NCBI GenBank assembly: GCA_038040195.1
Contig: JBBPIR010000001.1
Span: 62,001 to 126,000 of the forward strand
DNA: 64,000 nucleotides
From: Chloroflexota bacterium
GTDB lineage: Bacteria > Chloroflexota > Limnocylindria > QHBO01
Direction: 5' to 3'
Below are positions 52,070 through 62,156 of the stretch, one piece after another. Within the stretch, counting starts at the first letter, position 1. Each line of letters opens with the position of its first letter. The position numbers were made by a program, and so were the translations under genes. A model generated the notes under the pieces. The model was given only the letters and a program-made list of their open reading frames with translations, was not told where the DNA came from and ran no database searches.

Positions 52070-52693
52070 ATGTCCCGGTCCTGGCGCCTCCTGACTGCCA
52101 CGCTCCTGGTCCTGACGGCCTGCATGCCATCGGCTTCCAGCCGCATCCCCGGTGCGTCAGGGTCGCCGCCTTCGGCGTCGCTGGCGCCCTCTGGTGAACC
52201 ATCGGCATCGGGTTCAGCCGAGCCAACTGATTCCGAAACGCCGAGCGGTGGACTGCCCGCCTTCGTGTGCGATCTGCCGATCACCGGTGCGGCCAGCATC
52301 GGGCTAGCTCATCTCGCCGACGTGCGGGTGGGCACCCACGCCGGGTATGACCGCATCGTCTTCGAGTTCATGGAGGACGGGACACCGGAGTTCCGGGTCG
52401 AAGCCGCTGAGCCGCCGTTCACCATGGATCCAAGCGGCATGCCAATGGCGGTCAACGGGTCGGCGTTCCTGCAGATCATTTTCAACGGCGGCACGAAGGT
52501 CGGCGACGACGGGACTCCCACCTACACCGGTCCCACCGAGTTCGGACCAGGATTCGACCAGCTGGTGGACCTCATCGAGCGAGGCGACTTCGAGGCGGTC
52601 AATAACTGGTACGTGGGGATGGCCGGCGAGGGGTGCCTGCGCGCATTCGTGCTCAGCAACCCGAGCCGCGTTGTGATCGACCTTGAGCACTGA
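52070..52693 (+). CDS. AMIN-like domain lipoprotein
   Basis: A 207-aa lipoprotein (lipobox LLVLTAC) with a Ser/Pro linker and a C-terminal domain ([33 protein letters not shown]) that is paralogous to the external part of the ECF partner at 16416. AMIN-like domains bind cell-wall or surface glycans. TACCAT lies 9 nt before the ATG. The next gene overlaps it by 11 bp. Confidence 0.83.
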   Translation: MSRSWRLLTATLLVLTACMPSASSRIPGASGSPPSASLAPSGEPSASGSAEPTDSETPSGGLPAFVCDLPITGAASIGLAHLADVRVGTHAGYDRIVFEFMEDGTPEFRVEAAEPPFTMDPSGMPMAVNGSAFLQIIFNGGTKVGDDGTPTYTGPTEFGPGFDQLVDLIERGDFEAVNNWYVGMAGEGCLRAFVLSNPSRVVIDLEH

Positions 52694-54227
52694 TTCCCTC
52701 GCGCGCGGGATCCCGCCTGCCGCACGAGCGTCGGCAGTGAGCAGTGACCAGGGTCGACGAGCCGCCATCCTCCTCCTGACAGCAGCCGCCTTCGGGCTCC
52801 TGGCACAGCTGCTCTTCTACGGAGTGGGTCTCGGCCTCAACGTCCCGGTCACCATCGGGGTGGCGCTCACCGCCGGCTGGCTGGCTCGACCGTCGACGGC
52901 GCCCGCCCTGCGATCGGCCGATGCCTGGCTGCCGATAGCAGCGCTCATCCTGGCGGCGTTCGCCGCCCTGCGCGGGGATCCCACGCTGGTCGCTCTCGAT
53001 GTGCTGGGCAGCCTGGCACTCACCGGTGCGGCGCTGGCGAGCTTTGCGGGGGTGCGGGTCGTCGAGCAATCACTCGACCGGCTGGCAGCCCTGGGCGGAC
53101 GGGTCATGGGCGCTGCCGCCTGGGGAGCCGCCGAACCCCTGGAGACCGTCGCCAGGTCCATCCCGCCCGGTCGCACGCGGGGCAACCTCGCACGGGCCAC
53201 GCCGGTCCTGCGCGGTCTGCTGATCGCCATCCCGCTGCTCCTCGTGTTCGGCTTGCTGTTCTCGGCAGCAGACGCCGTCTTTGCGCGCTACGCCGGCGAC
53301 TTCTTCAGCTGGCAGGTGGACTGGGACACCCTGGTCGGACGAACGATCACCGCCTTCATCGCCGCGTGGCTGGCCGGCGGGATGCTGGCGTTCATCTCGT
53401 CCAACCGCGCTGCCCAGTCGGAGCTGGCCACGGATGCGTGGGTGGGCCGGCCCCGCATCGGCACCGCCGAATGCCTGACCGTACTGGTCGCCCTGAACGC
53501 GCTGTTCGCGGTGTTCGTCGCCTTCCAGGCCACCTACCTGTTCGGTGGGCTCGATACTCTGGACGCCAGCGGCCTGACCTACGCCGAATACGCCCGGCGC
53601 GGCTTCTTCGAGCTGCTCGCGGTCGCCTTCGGGGTGGCGGGTGTGATCCTCGTCCTCGAGGCCTTCGTCACGCGCCGCTCGCGATGGTACGTGGCGGCCG
53701 CGGTCGGGCTCGTCGCCCTGACCCTGGTGGTGCTGGCCTCGGCTTACCTCCGGCTCCGCCTCTACCAGGACGCGTATGGCTGGACAGAGCTCCGCTTCTA
53801 CGTCTTGGCCGCCATCCTGTGGCTGGCCATTGGGGCGCTGGGCACGGCGGTCGCGCTGGCCACCGACCGCACCCGGTGGCTGCTGCACGGCATGATCGCG
53901 CTCTCGGTCGTCTTTGGCCTCGCCTTCAACCTGATCGGCCCGGTTCGGTTCATCGCTGAGCGGAACGTCGAGCGGGCCGTGGACCCCTCATTGGTGCCGC
54001 CCGACGGCCGGACAGGACTGGACGTCCACTACCTGGCCAGCCTGGGCACGGACGCGGACATCGTGCTCGCGGAGGCGCTTCGGCGCCTGCCGGTCCAGGC
54101 AGCCCGGGTGACGCGGGACGCACTCAACTTCAACGCGGACACGCTCGCGGCCGATCGGGCCGGCCAGGCCTGGCAGGCCTGGAACTACTCGCGTGAGCGG
54201 GCGCGCGCGCTGCTGGGCTCACCGTAG
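52683..54227 (+). CDS. DUF4173/DUF4153 membrane protein
   Basis: A 514-aa protein with about 12 membrane helices; [20 protein letters not shown] is the DUF4173 signature, and an external C-terminal segment of ~70 residues follows the last helix. Function unknown. TTG start inside the previous gene; GTG 52737 is an alternative. Its TAG overlaps the next GTG by one base. Confidence 0.85.
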   Translation: MSTDSLARGIPPAARASAVSSDQGRRAAILLLTAAAFGLLAQLLFYGVGLGLNVPVTIGVALTAGWLARPSTAPALRSADAWLPIAALILAAFAALRGDPTLVALDVLGSLALTGAALASFAGVRVVEQSLDRLAALGGRVMGAAAWGAAEPLETVARSIPPGRTRGNLARATPVLRGLLIAIPLLLVFGLLFSAADAVFARYAGDFFSWQVDWDTLVGRTITAFIAAWLAGGMLAFISSNRAAQSELATDAWVGRPRIGTAECLTVLVALNALFAVFVAFQATYLFGGLDTLDASGLTYAEYARRGFFELLAVAFGVAGVILVLEAFVTRRSRWYVAAAVGLVALTLVVLASAYLRLRLYQDAYGWTELRFYVLAAILWLAIGALGTAVALATDRTRWLLHGMIALSVVFGLAFNLIGPVRFIAERNVERAVDPSLVPPDGRTGLDVHYLASLGTDADIVLAEALRRLPVQAARVTRDALNFNADTLAADRAGQAWQAWNYSRERARALLGSP

Positions 54228-54742
54228 TGGCCGAGCGGCCGACACCCCCATCCGGCGCCCTCGAGACCTCGAAGTCGTACGCGGCTAGGTTTGTCACCGA
54301 GCGGGGCGAGATCGTGTGTGAGCTGTTCGCGGCGGATGCGCCGCTCACCGTGGAGAACTTCGTGAACCTGGCGCGGGCGGGCTTCTATGACGGGACGACC
54401 TTCCATCGGGTCATCCGCGGGTTCATGGCCCAGGGTGGTGATCCGACGGGGACCGGGAGCGGTGGCCCCGGCTACCAGTTCGGCGATGAGTTCAGTCCGC
54501 GGCTGCACCACGACGCGGCGGGGGTGCTGTCCATGGCCAACGCCGGCCCGAACACGAATGGCAGCCAATTCTTCATCACCCTCGCGCCGACGCCGCATCT
54601 CGACGGGAAGCACTCGGTGTTCGGTCGGGTGACGGACGGCATGGACGTGCTGCTCTCCCTTCGAGAGCGCGATCCGTCGCGCGCCACGGCCCTCGGCGAC
54701 CGCATCGAGCGCATCGAGATCAGCGAGAAGCCGAAGCCCTAG
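54227..54742 (+). CDS. Cyclophilin-type peptidyl-prolyl isomerase
   Basis: A 171-aa cyclophilin: [49 protein letters not shown] and [11 protein letters not shown] include the catalytic Arg, Phe and Gln set. It speeds proline isomerisation. No signal peptide, so cytoplasmic. Coupled to the DUF4173 gene. Confidence 0.94.
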   Translation: MAERPTPPSGALETSKSYAARFVTERGEIVCELFAADAPLTVENFVNLARAGFYDGTTFHRVIRGFMAQGGDPTGTGSGGPGYQFGDEFSPRLHHDAAGVLSMANAGPNTNGSQFFITLAPTPHLDGKHSVFGRVTDGMDVLLSLRERDPSRATALGDRIERIEISEKPKP

Positions 54743-54758
54743 CCGATTTCGTGGCGGT

Positions 54759-54914
54759 TCAGGCGGCCTCGTACAGGAGGGCGTAGGTGACGGCCGGGTC
54801 GGGCGCGAAGTCGAAGCTCGTTCCACACGCGCTGCACAGCAGCTCGTCTGAGTTGCGGTCGACCTCGAAGGCGACCTCGTCCTCGCACCAGGGGCAGATC
54901 AGGTGAACAGTCAT
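54759..54914 (-). CDS. Small zinc-ribbon protein
   Basis: A 51-aa protein with two CxxC knuckles, LICPWCEDEV and LLCSACGTSF, and an acidic-hydrophobic tail. No family name is certain. ATG 54914 is divergent from the ArsR gene. It may be a Zn-binding RNA- or protein-contact module. Confidence 0.75.
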   Translation of the reverse strand: MTVHLICPWCEDEVAFEVDRNSDELLCSACGTSFDFAPDPAVTYALLYEAA

Positions 54915-54962
54915 GCGCGGAGTCTGGAGCCGCGTTACGACACCTCGCCTGTCGCATACTAC

Positions 54963-54978
54963 TTGCGCGATTGCGCAA
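54963..54978 (+). promoter_or_regulatory. Operator-like palindrome before arsR-trxA
   Basis: TTGCGC and GCGCAA separated by GATT, 24 bp before the ArsR ATG. Its size and place fit an autoregulatory ArsR site. Confidence 0.6.
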
Positions 54979-55001
54979 ATACTGATACCGTCACCTTCGT
55001 G

Positions 55002-55298
55002 ATGACCACCGCTCTCCCGGCCGAGGCACAACGCGACCGCTCGGCGGCCGTGGCCCGTGCCCTGGCGGACCCGAAGCGGCTGTGCGTCCTCGAGTTCCTC
55101 GCCGATGGCGGCGAGCGCTCGGTCGGGGACCTGTCTCGGAACGTCGGGTGCCAGGTCCCGAACATGAGCCAACACCTCGCTGTCCTCCGCGCCGCCGGCA
55201 TCGTCGCCGGCCGACGCCAGGGCAGCACCGTCCTGTACCGCATCGCCGATCGCAGCGTCCTGGACCTGGTCGGCGCCCTGCAACGGGTCGCCGGCTGA
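55002..55298 (+). CDS. ArsR-family regulator
   Basis: A 98-aa winged-helix repressor: AVARALADPKRLCVLEFLAD, SVGDLSRNVGCQVPNMSQHL and AGIVAGRRQGSTVLYRIAD. One Cys lies at the recognition helix (VGCQVPNMSQ), which could sense metal or redox state. Upstream is a TTGCGC palindrome; thioredoxin follows 42 bp later, probably in the same transcript. Confidence 0.92.
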   Translation: MTTALPAEAQRDRSAAVARALADPKRLCVLEFLADGGERSVGDLSRNVGCQVPNMSQHLAVLRAAGIVAGRRQGSTVLYRIADRSVLDLVGALQRVAG

Positions 55299-55340
55299 GC
55301 GGCGCCCCACCAACAGTCCACGAAAGGAACCACTGAGCCA

Positions 55341-55682
55341 ATGTCGTCCAACGTCCCCGAGGTCACCGATGCCACCTTCGACGAGCTGGTGACCCAGAAC
55401 GATCGCCCGGTCATCGTCGACTTCTGGGCCGCCTGGTGTGGTCCCTGTCGCCTGGTCGCCCCGGAAATCGACAAGATCGCCGAGAAGTACGCCGGCCAGG
55501 TCGACGTCTACAAGCTCGACGTTGACGCCAACCCGCACATCGCATCCCACTTCGGGATCATGAGCATCCCGACCGTCGCGTACTTCCAGAAGGGCCAGCC
55601 ACCGAAGGCCGCGGTTGGGTTCCGGCCCATGGCCGCACTGGAGTCCGCGTTCGGCCTGGACAGCCTGGCCGCATCGGCGTAA
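55341..55682 (+). CDS. trxA: Thioredoxin
   Basis: A 113-aa thioredoxin with the WCGPC active site (FWAAWCGPCRLVAPEIDK) and cis-Pro in MSIPTVAYFQKG. It reduces protein disulfides. AAAGGAA precedes the ATG. A strong terminator follows. ArsR control of trxA is inferred from gene order. Confidence 0.95.
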   Translation: MSSNVPEVTDATFDELVTQNDRPVIVDFWAAWCGPCRLVAPEIDKIAEKYAGQVDVYKLDVDANPHIASHFGIMSIPTVAYFQKGQPPKAAVGFRPMAALESAFGLDSLAASA

Positions 55683-55709
55683 GCCTCACCCCAGAGTCCC
55701 GCCCAACCA

Positions 55710-55733
55710 GCGCCCGGGCCGTTGCCCGGGCGC
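55710..55733 (+). terminator. Terminator after trxA
   Basis: A perfect 10-bp stem GCGCCCGGGC with a 4-nt loop, followed by TCTGT. The -10 box of the next gene begins 4 bp later. Confidence 0.75.
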
Positions 55734-55737
55734 TCTG

Positions 55738-55743
55738 TATGCT
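55738..55743 (+). promoter_or_regulatory. -10 element of the metallopeptidase gene
   Basis: TATGCT ends 6 nt before ATG 55750; it abuts the trxA terminator. Confidence 0.5.
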
Positions 55744-55749
55744 GACCGC

Positions 55750-57795
55750 ATGCCGGCATTGACCCGGGGCGCACCGCGGGCCGCGATTCTGGCCATCGTC
55801 CTCGGCGTGCTGGCCGCGGCCGTTCCCATCGGCCCAGCCGAGGTTCGTGCCGGCGGAGGCCTGGTCACCGTCACCGACGCGACGTACCTGGTCCAACCCG
55901 ACCTGGCGCGGGTCCACGTGACCATCGACGCGGTATCGACTTCCTACGAGGCGGACACGTCGAAAGGGCAGGTCTACTACTCCGGCATCACGATCTCCGT
56001 GCCGCCCGGGGTGAGCAACGTGGCCGTCACCTCGGGTGGGTTTTCGCTCCAGGCGAGCGCCTCCACCACGGCCGACGCTACCCGGATCGAGATCGAATTC
56101 GGGGCGGCCGTGTATTACGGGCAGAGCTACGGATATCGGATCACGTTCGACATGGTCGACCCGGGCGGGACAGCGGACCGCGACTTTCGGATCGGCCACA
56201 GCGTGGCCGCATTCCCGGTCTGGGCCTTTGGCAGCGATGGGGCTTCAGGCAGCAGCGTGGTCGTCCTGCTTCCGCCGACCTTCACTCCGAGCGTGTATGG
56301 CGGACCGCTGGGCGAGACCATCGAGGGCGACGGATCGGTTCGGCTCGCCGCCAGCGTGAGCGACGCATCGATCTGGTTCGCCTACGTAACCGCCGAGCGG
56401 CCGGGCCTGTTCACCAGCATCCCCTTCACCCTGACCCTGGGCGGCAGGGAGGCCAGCGTGATCATTCGGGCCTGGGACGACGATCCAGAATGGGCGGCTC
56501 GCACGCAGGACCTGCTGACCGATGGCCTGCCGGCACTGATGGAGCTCATCGGGCTGCCATGGGCGGTGTTCGGAGACCTCAAGGTCGAGGAGTCGGCCAA
56601 TCGGCTGGGCGACTACGCGGGGATCTACAACAAGCTGACCGAGAAGATCAACGTCCGCTATGACGCCGATGCCACGGTGACCCTGCATGAAGCCGCCCAT
56701 ATCTGGTTCAACCACGACCTGTTCCGCGACCGATGGATCGGCGAGGCATGGGCCGAGTTCTACGCCGTCCAGTCCGCCGAGGTTATCGGTGTCACGGGCG
56801 AGACCTTCACGCTGACCGATGACCTGCTGGCGGCCCAGATCCCGCTCAACGACTGGGCCGGCATCGGGTTCGAGGGGCCCGATGTCGAGGCGTTCGCGTA
56901 TTCCGCTTCGTACCACCTGGCGGGGCTCATCTTCGATCGGACCGATTTGGAGGGTCTGCGGGCCGTGTGGCGCGCCGCCAACGACGCCGAGATGGCCTAC
57001 CAGCCACTCCACGCCACGGGTGCGCCCCGCACCGGCGTGGCCATCACCCAGCAGGGCTGGCAGCGCCTGCTGGACCTGCTCGAAGAGCGAACCGGAGCCG
57101 ACTACGTCGACCTTTGGTCCGCGTGGGTCGTGAACGACGCCCAAAAAGTGCAGCTGACCGAGCGCGCCGAGACGCGCGCGCTCTACTTCGAGGGCGTGGC
57201 AGCGGCTGGAGACTGGGAGCTGCCCGAGCTGATCCGCTATGACCTGAGCAGCTGGCAGTTCGAGGACGTCGTCGCCGAGCTCGAAGTGGCGGACCAGGTG
57301 CTGGCCAAGGCGGATGCCATCGCGGACATGGCGGCCGACCTGGACCTCATGCCGCCGGACGAGCTGCAGGCTGCGTTCGAGGGCAACGATGGATTGGAAT
57401 CCGCTCTGGATGAGGGGGAGTCCGAGCTGGCCGCGGTCGAGGACATCAAGGAAGCCACGACCGCGCTGGCCGCGGATCCAGGCTTCGTGGCCTGGGTCGG
57501 CCTCCTGTTCTCGGATCCCAGCCTCGAGCTGGCGACCGCCCGTGATGCCTGGGAGGCGGGTGACAGCGCAGCGGCCGCGTCCGGGTCCGGCTCGGTCATC
57601 GTCACCCTGGACGAGGCTGGCGACCGCGGCGCAGAGAGGCTGGCGGCGAGCGGCGGCGTCTTGTTGGTGGTTGGGAGCGGGGCCGCCCTCGTCTGGCGAC
57701 GTCGAGCGCGGCCTCGGCCGCCGGCCGTGGATGAGCAGGCGCCGGCCGCGGATGATCAGGCGCCGGCCGGTGGCGACGACGAGGCGACCGGCTAG
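55750..57795 (+). CDS. Membrane-anchored gluzincin-type metallopeptidase
   Basis: A 681-aa exported protein: signal peptide (AAILAIVLGVLAAAVPIG), ~270-residue beta-rich N-terminus, then an M1-like zinc site with HEAAH (near 315) in TLHEAAHIWFNHDLF and the third ligand Glu in WIGEAWAEFYA. After a helical domain come a membrane helix (GGVLLVVGSGAALVW), an Arg-rich stop and an acidic tail. It probably acts on external peptides; substrate unknown. Confidence 0.82.
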   Translation: MPALTRGAPRAAILAIVLGVLAAAVPIGPAEVRAGGGLVTVTDATYLVQPDLARVHVTIDAVSTSYEADTSKGQVYYSGITISVPPGVSNVAVTSGGFSLQASASTTADATRIEIEFGAAVYYGQSYGYRITFDMVDPGGTADRDFRIGHSVAAFPVWAFGSDGASGSSVVVLLPPTFTPSVYGGPLGETIEGDGSVRLAASVSDASIWFAYVTAERPGLFTSIPFTLTLGGREASVIIRAWDDDPEWAARTQDLLTDGLPALMELIGLPWAVFGDLKVEESANRLGDYAGIYNKLTEKINVRYDADATVTLHEAAHIWFNHDLFRDRWIGEAWAEFYAVQSAEVIGVTGETFTLTDDLLAAQIPLNDWAGIGFEGPDVEAFAYSASYHLAGLIFDRTDLEGLRAVWRAANDAEMAYQPLHATGAPRTGVAITQQGWQRLLDLLEERTGADYVDLWSAWVVNDAQKVQLTERAETRALYFEGVAAAGDWELPELIRYDLSSWQFEDVVAELEVADQVLAKADAIADMAADLDLMPPDELQAAFEGNDGLESALDEGESELAAVEDIKEATTALAADPGFVAWVGLLFSDPSLELATARDAWEAGDSAAAASGSGSVIVTLDEAGDRGAERLAASGGVLLVVGSGAALVWRRRARPRPPAVDEQAPAADDQAPAGGDDEATG

Positions 57796-57866
57796 GCCGC
57801 TGACGCGTCGTCCTGCATCATCCCGAACGGGTTTCCCTCGGGCCTCCCGTAGACTCGTTCATCTTC

Positions 57867-59192
57867 GTGACCCGATCCATCACGGCCGTCCTGTTGGGCA
57901 ACTTCACGCTCCGCTTCTCGACGGGGCTAACCGGTGCGCTGCTGCTCTTCTACCTGACCGACCTGCCGAAGTTCGACAAGGACGTCGTCGCCGTGTCGGC
58001 ATTCACGGCGGGCGTTCTGGGGGCGCTGTACTTCGCAGCCGAGTTGATCTTGTCTCCGTTCTTCGGGATGCTGGCCGACCGGTTCGGGACGCACCGCCTC
58101 ATGCAGCCGGGCCCGATCATGGGCGGCGTGGCGGTCATCGCCACCGCCCTGACCACCAGCGTCCCGCTGCTGGGAGGGTTGCGCTTCCTGGAGGGAGCGG
58201 CCGCAGCGGCCAGTGTCCCCGCCGCGTTGGGCTACATCGCCATCGCCACCTCGCGCAGCCAGGCACTGCGCGGCCGCGTCGTGGCCCGCTTCGAGGTGGC
58301 CACCCTGGGTGGGGTGGGCATCGGGTCGGCCGCGGCCGGCTTCCTGTATTCGGCCATGGGCCCAACCGCGTTCTACGTCAACGCCGTGATCTACGGGATC
58401 ACGCTGCTCATCCTGCGCTACGGGGTCGAGGACCTGCCCGAGCATGTGCCGACCTTGCCGGGCGAGGAGACCGTGCCAGCCGCCCTGTTCCACATCGGGC
58501 GCTACCGCGAGGTGCTCCGCAGCCGGCCGGTGTGGCTGCTGGCCCCGACCTGGATCGCGCTCAACGCCCTCCTCGGCTCGTGGGGGACGCAAGCGTTGTT
58601 CCAGCTGGTCCAGGAGCCGTCGGATCGCTTCGCGGACCAGGTCCTGATGCGGGGCTTCGAGCCGTGGCAAGCTGGTCTCGTCCTGGGCGTCGGTCTGCTC
58701 GTGCTGTTCGGCGGGCTCCTGTACTGGGGCACCCGGTTCACCCGTCTGCGGCGGACGACGATCATCGGGATCGGGTTGGCCGGGGGCGGCGTCTTCGTGG
58801 CGGCGGTCCTGGGCGTCAACCACTCGTCCAGCCTGCCCATCTGGTTCCTGGCCGGCCTGCTGGGCATCGCCGCGGCCGGCCTCTTTGTGCTCGCCGGCGC
58901 CACGCCCGCCGCGGTTGGCTTCCTGTCCGACGTGAGCGAGGGATACCCCGGCCGGCGGGGCGTGATCATGGGCCTGTACTCGGTGTTCCTGGCCGTGGGC
59001 CAGATCATCGGCTCGGTTGTCGCCGGCGTCGCCGCGGAGTGGGGCGGCATCGATGGCCTCCTCATCGCCAGCGGCGGCCTGCTCGTCGTGGCGCTGATCC
59101 CGCTCGGGCAGCTGCGCGCGGCGGAGCATCACATGCCCGTGCATCCGGCAGCGGCGGCCGAGGAGTTTGGCGGCGGGGAGTCGCTATCCTAG
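57867..59192 (+). CDS. Major facilitator superfamily transporter
   Basis: A 441-aa transporter with 12 membrane helices; the loop 2-3 signature is FFGMLADRFGTHRLM, and a long cytosolic loop sits between helices 6 and 7. Drug or metabolite efflux is typical but the substrate is unknown. GTG start at 57867; a TAGACT box lies 11 nt upstream. Confidence 0.9.
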   Translation: MTRSITAVLLGNFTLRFSTGLTGALLLFYLTDLPKFDKDVVAVSAFTAGVLGALYFAAELILSPFFGMLADRFGTHRLMQPGPIMGGVAVIATALTTSVPLLGGLRFLEGAAAAASVPAALGYIAIATSRSQALRGRVVARFEVATLGGVGIGSAAAGFLYSAMGPTAFYVNAVIYGITLLILRYGVEDLPEHVPTLPGEETVPAALFHIGRYREVLRSRPVWLLAPTWIALNALLGSWGTQALFQLVQEPSDRFADQVLMRGFEPWQAGLVLGVGLLVLFGGLLYWGTRFTRLRRTTIIGIGLAGGGVFVAAVLGVNHSSSLPIWFLAGLLGIAAAGLFVLAGATPAAVGFLSDVSEGYPGRRGVIMGLYSVFLAVGQIIGSVVAGVAAEWGGIDGLLIASGGLLVVALIPLGQLRAAEHHMPVHPAAAAEEFGGGESLS

Positions 59193-59199
59193 GCGCCCA

Positions 59200-60903
59200 A
59201 TGCGCCTTTCCCGGCTCTTTTTCACGACCCTGCGCGAGGATCCCGCGGAAGCCGAGATGGTCTCCCATAGGCTCCTCGTGCGGGCTGGGTATGTCCGCCA
59301 GCTGGGCTCGGGGATCTACTCGCTGCTGCCGCTCGGCTTCCGGGTCACCCGCCGCGTGGAGCAGGTCATCCGCGAGGAGTTGAACGCCATCGGCGGGCAG
59401 GAGATGGAGATGCCGGTGGTCCACCCGGCCGACCTGTGGAAGGAGTCCGGGCGCTACCAGAAGATCGGTCCGGAACTGGTCCGCTTCAAGGACCGCGCCG
59501 GCCGGGACATGGTGCTGGCCATGACCCACGAGGAGGTGGTCACCGACCTTGTCCGCGACTTCGTGCACAGCTACCGGCAGCTGCCAGCCATCGTGTACCA
59601 CTTCCAGACCAAGTTTCGCGACGAGCCGCGCTCACGGGGCGGGCTGATCCGGGTCCGCGAGTTCGTCATGAAGGACAGCTACACGTTGGACGCCGACGAG
59701 GCGGGTCTCGACCGCGGGTACGAGCTCCACCGCGAGGCCTATGTGAAGATCTTCCAGCGCCTGGGGCTCCCGACCGTGATCGTCGGGTCGGATGTCGGGA
59801 TCATGGGCGGCAGCGAAGCCCACGAGTTCATGGTCCTCAACGAGCACGGCGAAGACAGCCTCGTCCTGTGCGAGTCGTGCGGGTATGCGGCCAACCAGCA
59901 GATCGCGATCGTCGCCCGGCCAGACCCACCGGCCGAAGAACCGTTGACCGCCGAGGAGGTGGCCACCCCCGCCGCGGACACCATCGCCTCGCTGGCCGAG
60001 CAGCTGGGGATCGGGACCGAACGGACGGCCAAGGCCATGTTCTACGTCACCGGCGACGGCCGCCTGGTGACCGCCATCCTGCGCGGCGACTTCGAGGTCA
60101 ACGAGACGAAGCTGACCAACGCCGTGAAGGCGGTGGGTGGGCTGCGGCCGGCCCACGTCGACGAGATCCGGGCCGCCGGCATGGAGCCCGGCTACGCCTC
60201 GCCGATCGGTGCCCACGACACGGTGGTGGTGGTCGACGAGCTGGCCGCCCGCTCGCCGAATCTGGTGGCGGGCGCCAATCGGCACGGGTACCACCTGCTG
60301 AACGTGAACCACGGCCGAGACTTCATTGCCGACCTGGTGGCGGACATCACCAACGCCCGCGAGGGAGACCCGTGCCCCCAGTGCGGCAAGCCGGTCGTCC
60401 TGCGCCACGGGATCGAGGTCGGCAACATCTTCAAGCTGGGCACCGATTTCACGAAGGCCCTGGGCGCCACCTACCTGGCCGAGGACGGCAGCCGCCAGCT
60501 GGTGGTCATGGGCAGCTACGGGATCGGCCTGGGGCGCAACGTGGCCTGCATCGTCGAGGAGCACCACGACGACAAAGGGATCGTCTGGCCGCGCGAGGTG
60601 GCGCCCTATCCGGCGCACCTGGTCGCCCTGGGCGCCGGCAAGGACCCGGCCGTCGGCGAGGCCGCCGAGGGCCTGTATCAGCGCCTGACCGATGCCGGGG
60701 TGGAGATCCTGTACGACGACCGCGATGAGTCCCCTGGCGTCAAGCTGACCGATGCCGAGCTGCTGGGAATGCCGACCATCCTGACCGTCTCGACCCGGTC
60801 CCTGGCCGCGGGCGGGGTGGAAGTCACCGATCGGGCCAGCGGCGACCGCGGGATCCGGCCGCTGGCCGACGTGGAGGCCGATCTCGTCGGCGGCGCCGCC
60901 TAG
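59200..60903 (+). CDS. proS: Prolyl-tRNA synthetase, bacterial type
   Basis: A 567-aa class II synthetase with the editing insertion: motif 1 near VIREELNAIGGQEMEMPVVH, motif 2 FRDEPRSRGGLIRVREFVMK, the INS domain at about 230-380 (TVVVVDELAARSP), motif 3 GSYGIGLGRNVA and the anticodon-binding C-terminus. It charges tRNA-Pro and clears mischarged Ala. Its TAG interlocks with the stop of the convergent gene. Confidence 0.96.
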   Translation: MRLSRLFFTTLREDPAEAEMVSHRLLVRAGYVRQLGSGIYSLLPLGFRVTRRVEQVIREELNAIGGQEMEMPVVHPADLWKESGRYQKIGPELVRFKDRAGRDMVLAMTHEEVVTDLVRDFVHSYRQLPAIVYHFQTKFRDEPRSRGGLIRVREFVMKDSYTLDADEAGLDRGYELHREAYVKIFQRLGLPTVIVGSDVGIMGGSEAHEFMVLNEHGEDSLVLCESCGYAANQQIAIVARPDPPAEEPLTAEEVATPAADTIASLAEQLGIGTERTAKAMFYVTGDGRLVTAILRGDFEVNETKLTNAVKAVGGLRPAHVDEIRAAGMEPGYASPIGAHDTVVVVDELAARSPNLVAGANRHGYHLLNVNHGRDFIADLVADITNAREGDPCPQCGKPVVLRHGIEVGNIFKLGTDFTKALGATYLAEDGSRQLVVMGSYGIGLGRNVACIVEEHHDDKGIVWPREVAPYPAHLVALGAGKDPAVGEAAEGLYQRLTDAGVEILYDDRDESPGVKLTDAELLGMPTILTVSTRSLAAGGVEVTDRASGDRGIRPLADVEADLVGGAA

Positions 60904-61778
60904 ACGTCGCGCAGCTGGGGGAAGACCTCGGCGCCCAGCCGCTCCAGGAGGGACGTGTCGTTCACGCCCCGGACGCTGAAGATGACGTGCTGGGCGCCGG
61001 CCTCGGCCAGGGCACCCCATCGGTCAATCAGCTGCGCCGGTGAGTCCCGCTCCAGGTCCACGCCCTTGAGCACGCTCCGCTCGATCTCCTCGTATGGGCG
61101 CCCCACGCGCTCGCAGTGCTCGCGCAGGACCGCGTATTTGTGACGCAGGGTGTCGGGGTCACCAAACACGTTGGAGGCGTCCGCGTATTGGGCCACCAGG
61201 CGCAGCGTCTTCCGCTCCCCGCCCCCGCCGATCATGATCGGGACCCGCGGACGGCTGAGGGACTGGGGCGAGTTCAGCAGCCGGGTAGCGGTGAAGTGCT
61301 TCCCGTCGTGCCGTCCCTGGCTGCCGCTGCCCCCGGACCACATGGCGTGGGCCATCTGGAGCGTCTCCTCCAGCATCTCGAAGCGCTTGCCCAACCGGGG
61401 GAAGGGCCAGCCCAGGCCCATGGACTCTTCCTCGTTCCAGGCCGCCCCGATCCCGAACCAGGCTCGCCCACCGGACAGCACGTCCAGGGTGGTCGTGGCC
61501 TTGATCCAGACGCCGGGTGGCCGGTAGTGGATGCCGCCCACCATCAGCCCCAGGCGTGCCCGCTTCGAATGGGCGGCCATGAAGGCCAGGGCCGTCTGGC
61601 CGTCGAGCATCGGCGCCTCCGGCGGACCAACGCCACGGATCTGGAAGAAGTGGTCCATGACCCAAATGGAGTCGAAGCCGACCTCGTCGGCTGTCTGCAC
61701 CACCCGCGCCAGGGTCGGACCGATGGCGGCTGCGCCGCCGGGCCAGGTGAAGGAGCTGATCTGGAGGCCGAACTTCAC
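60900..61778 (-). CDS. F420-dependent luciferase-like oxidoreductase
   Basis: A 292-aa bacterial-luciferase-fold protein: FGLQISSFTWPGG, VGFDSIWVMDHFFQ, LGLMVGGIHYRPPGVWIKAT and IMIGGGGERKTLRLVAQYAD, the usual F420 subgroup marks. A different branch from the one at 29395. It follows the DUF427 gene by 37 bp on the same strand. Substrate unknown. Confidence 0.87.
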   Translation of the reverse strand: MKFGLQISSFTWPGGAAAIGPTLARVVQTADEVGFDSIWVMDHFFQIRGVGPPEAPMLDGQTALAFMAAHSKRARLGLMVGGIHYRPPGVWIKATTTLDVLSGGRAWFGIGAAWNEEESMGLGWPFPRLGKRFEMLEETLQMAHAMWSGGSGSQGRHDGKHFTATRLLNSPQSLSRPRVPIMIGGGGERKTLRLVAQYADASNVFGDPDTLRHKYAVLREHCERVGRPYEEIERSVLKGVDLERDSPAQLIDRWGALAEAGAQHVIFSVRGVNDTSLLERLGAEVFPQLRDV

Positions 61779-61815
61779 GCGGCGGTGGGGGCAGGAATGG
61801 CTGCCCCGCGCAACC

Positions 61816-62100
61816 TCATGACTCGACCGCGACGCCCTTCCAGAAGGCGACGTAGCCCTCGATGTTCTTGGCCGCGTCCGACGGCTCGGGGTAGAACCAC
61901 GCGGCGTCGCGGTTCTCCGCGCCGTCGACAGCCAGGGTGTAGTAGCTCGCCTCGCCCTTCCACCAACAGGTGGTATGCGTGTCGCTCGGCTTCAGGAACT
62001 CGGCTTGCACGGTCTCGGGCGGGAAGTACACGTTGCCCTCAACCATCTCGATGCGGTCGCTCTCCGCGATCACCGCCCCGTTCCAGGTTGCGCGTGCCAT
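61816..62100 (-). CDS. DUF427 protein
   Basis: A 94-aa protein with the DUF427 signature (RATWNGAVIAESDRIEMVEG; TTCWWKGEASYYTLAVDG; AWFYPEPSDAAKNI). Function unknown. A minus-strand TACGCT box ends 6 nt before ATG 62100, predicting a leaderless mRNA. Confidence 0.92.
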   Translation of the reverse strand: MARATWNGAVIAESDRIEMVEGNVYFPPETVQAEFLKPSDTHTTCWWKGEASYYTLAVDGAENRDAAWFYPEPSDAAKNIEGYVAFWKGVAVES

Positions 62101-62156
62101 GTCGGTAGCGTACTCCGGTTTGCAAAGCGCCAGCGGCGAGCCCAGGAAGCGAAGGT

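Noticed and set aside
57850-57866. Leaderless promoter for the MFS gene
   Set aside because: TAGACT ends 11 nt before the GTG, outside the 6-7 nt spacing of the better cases.
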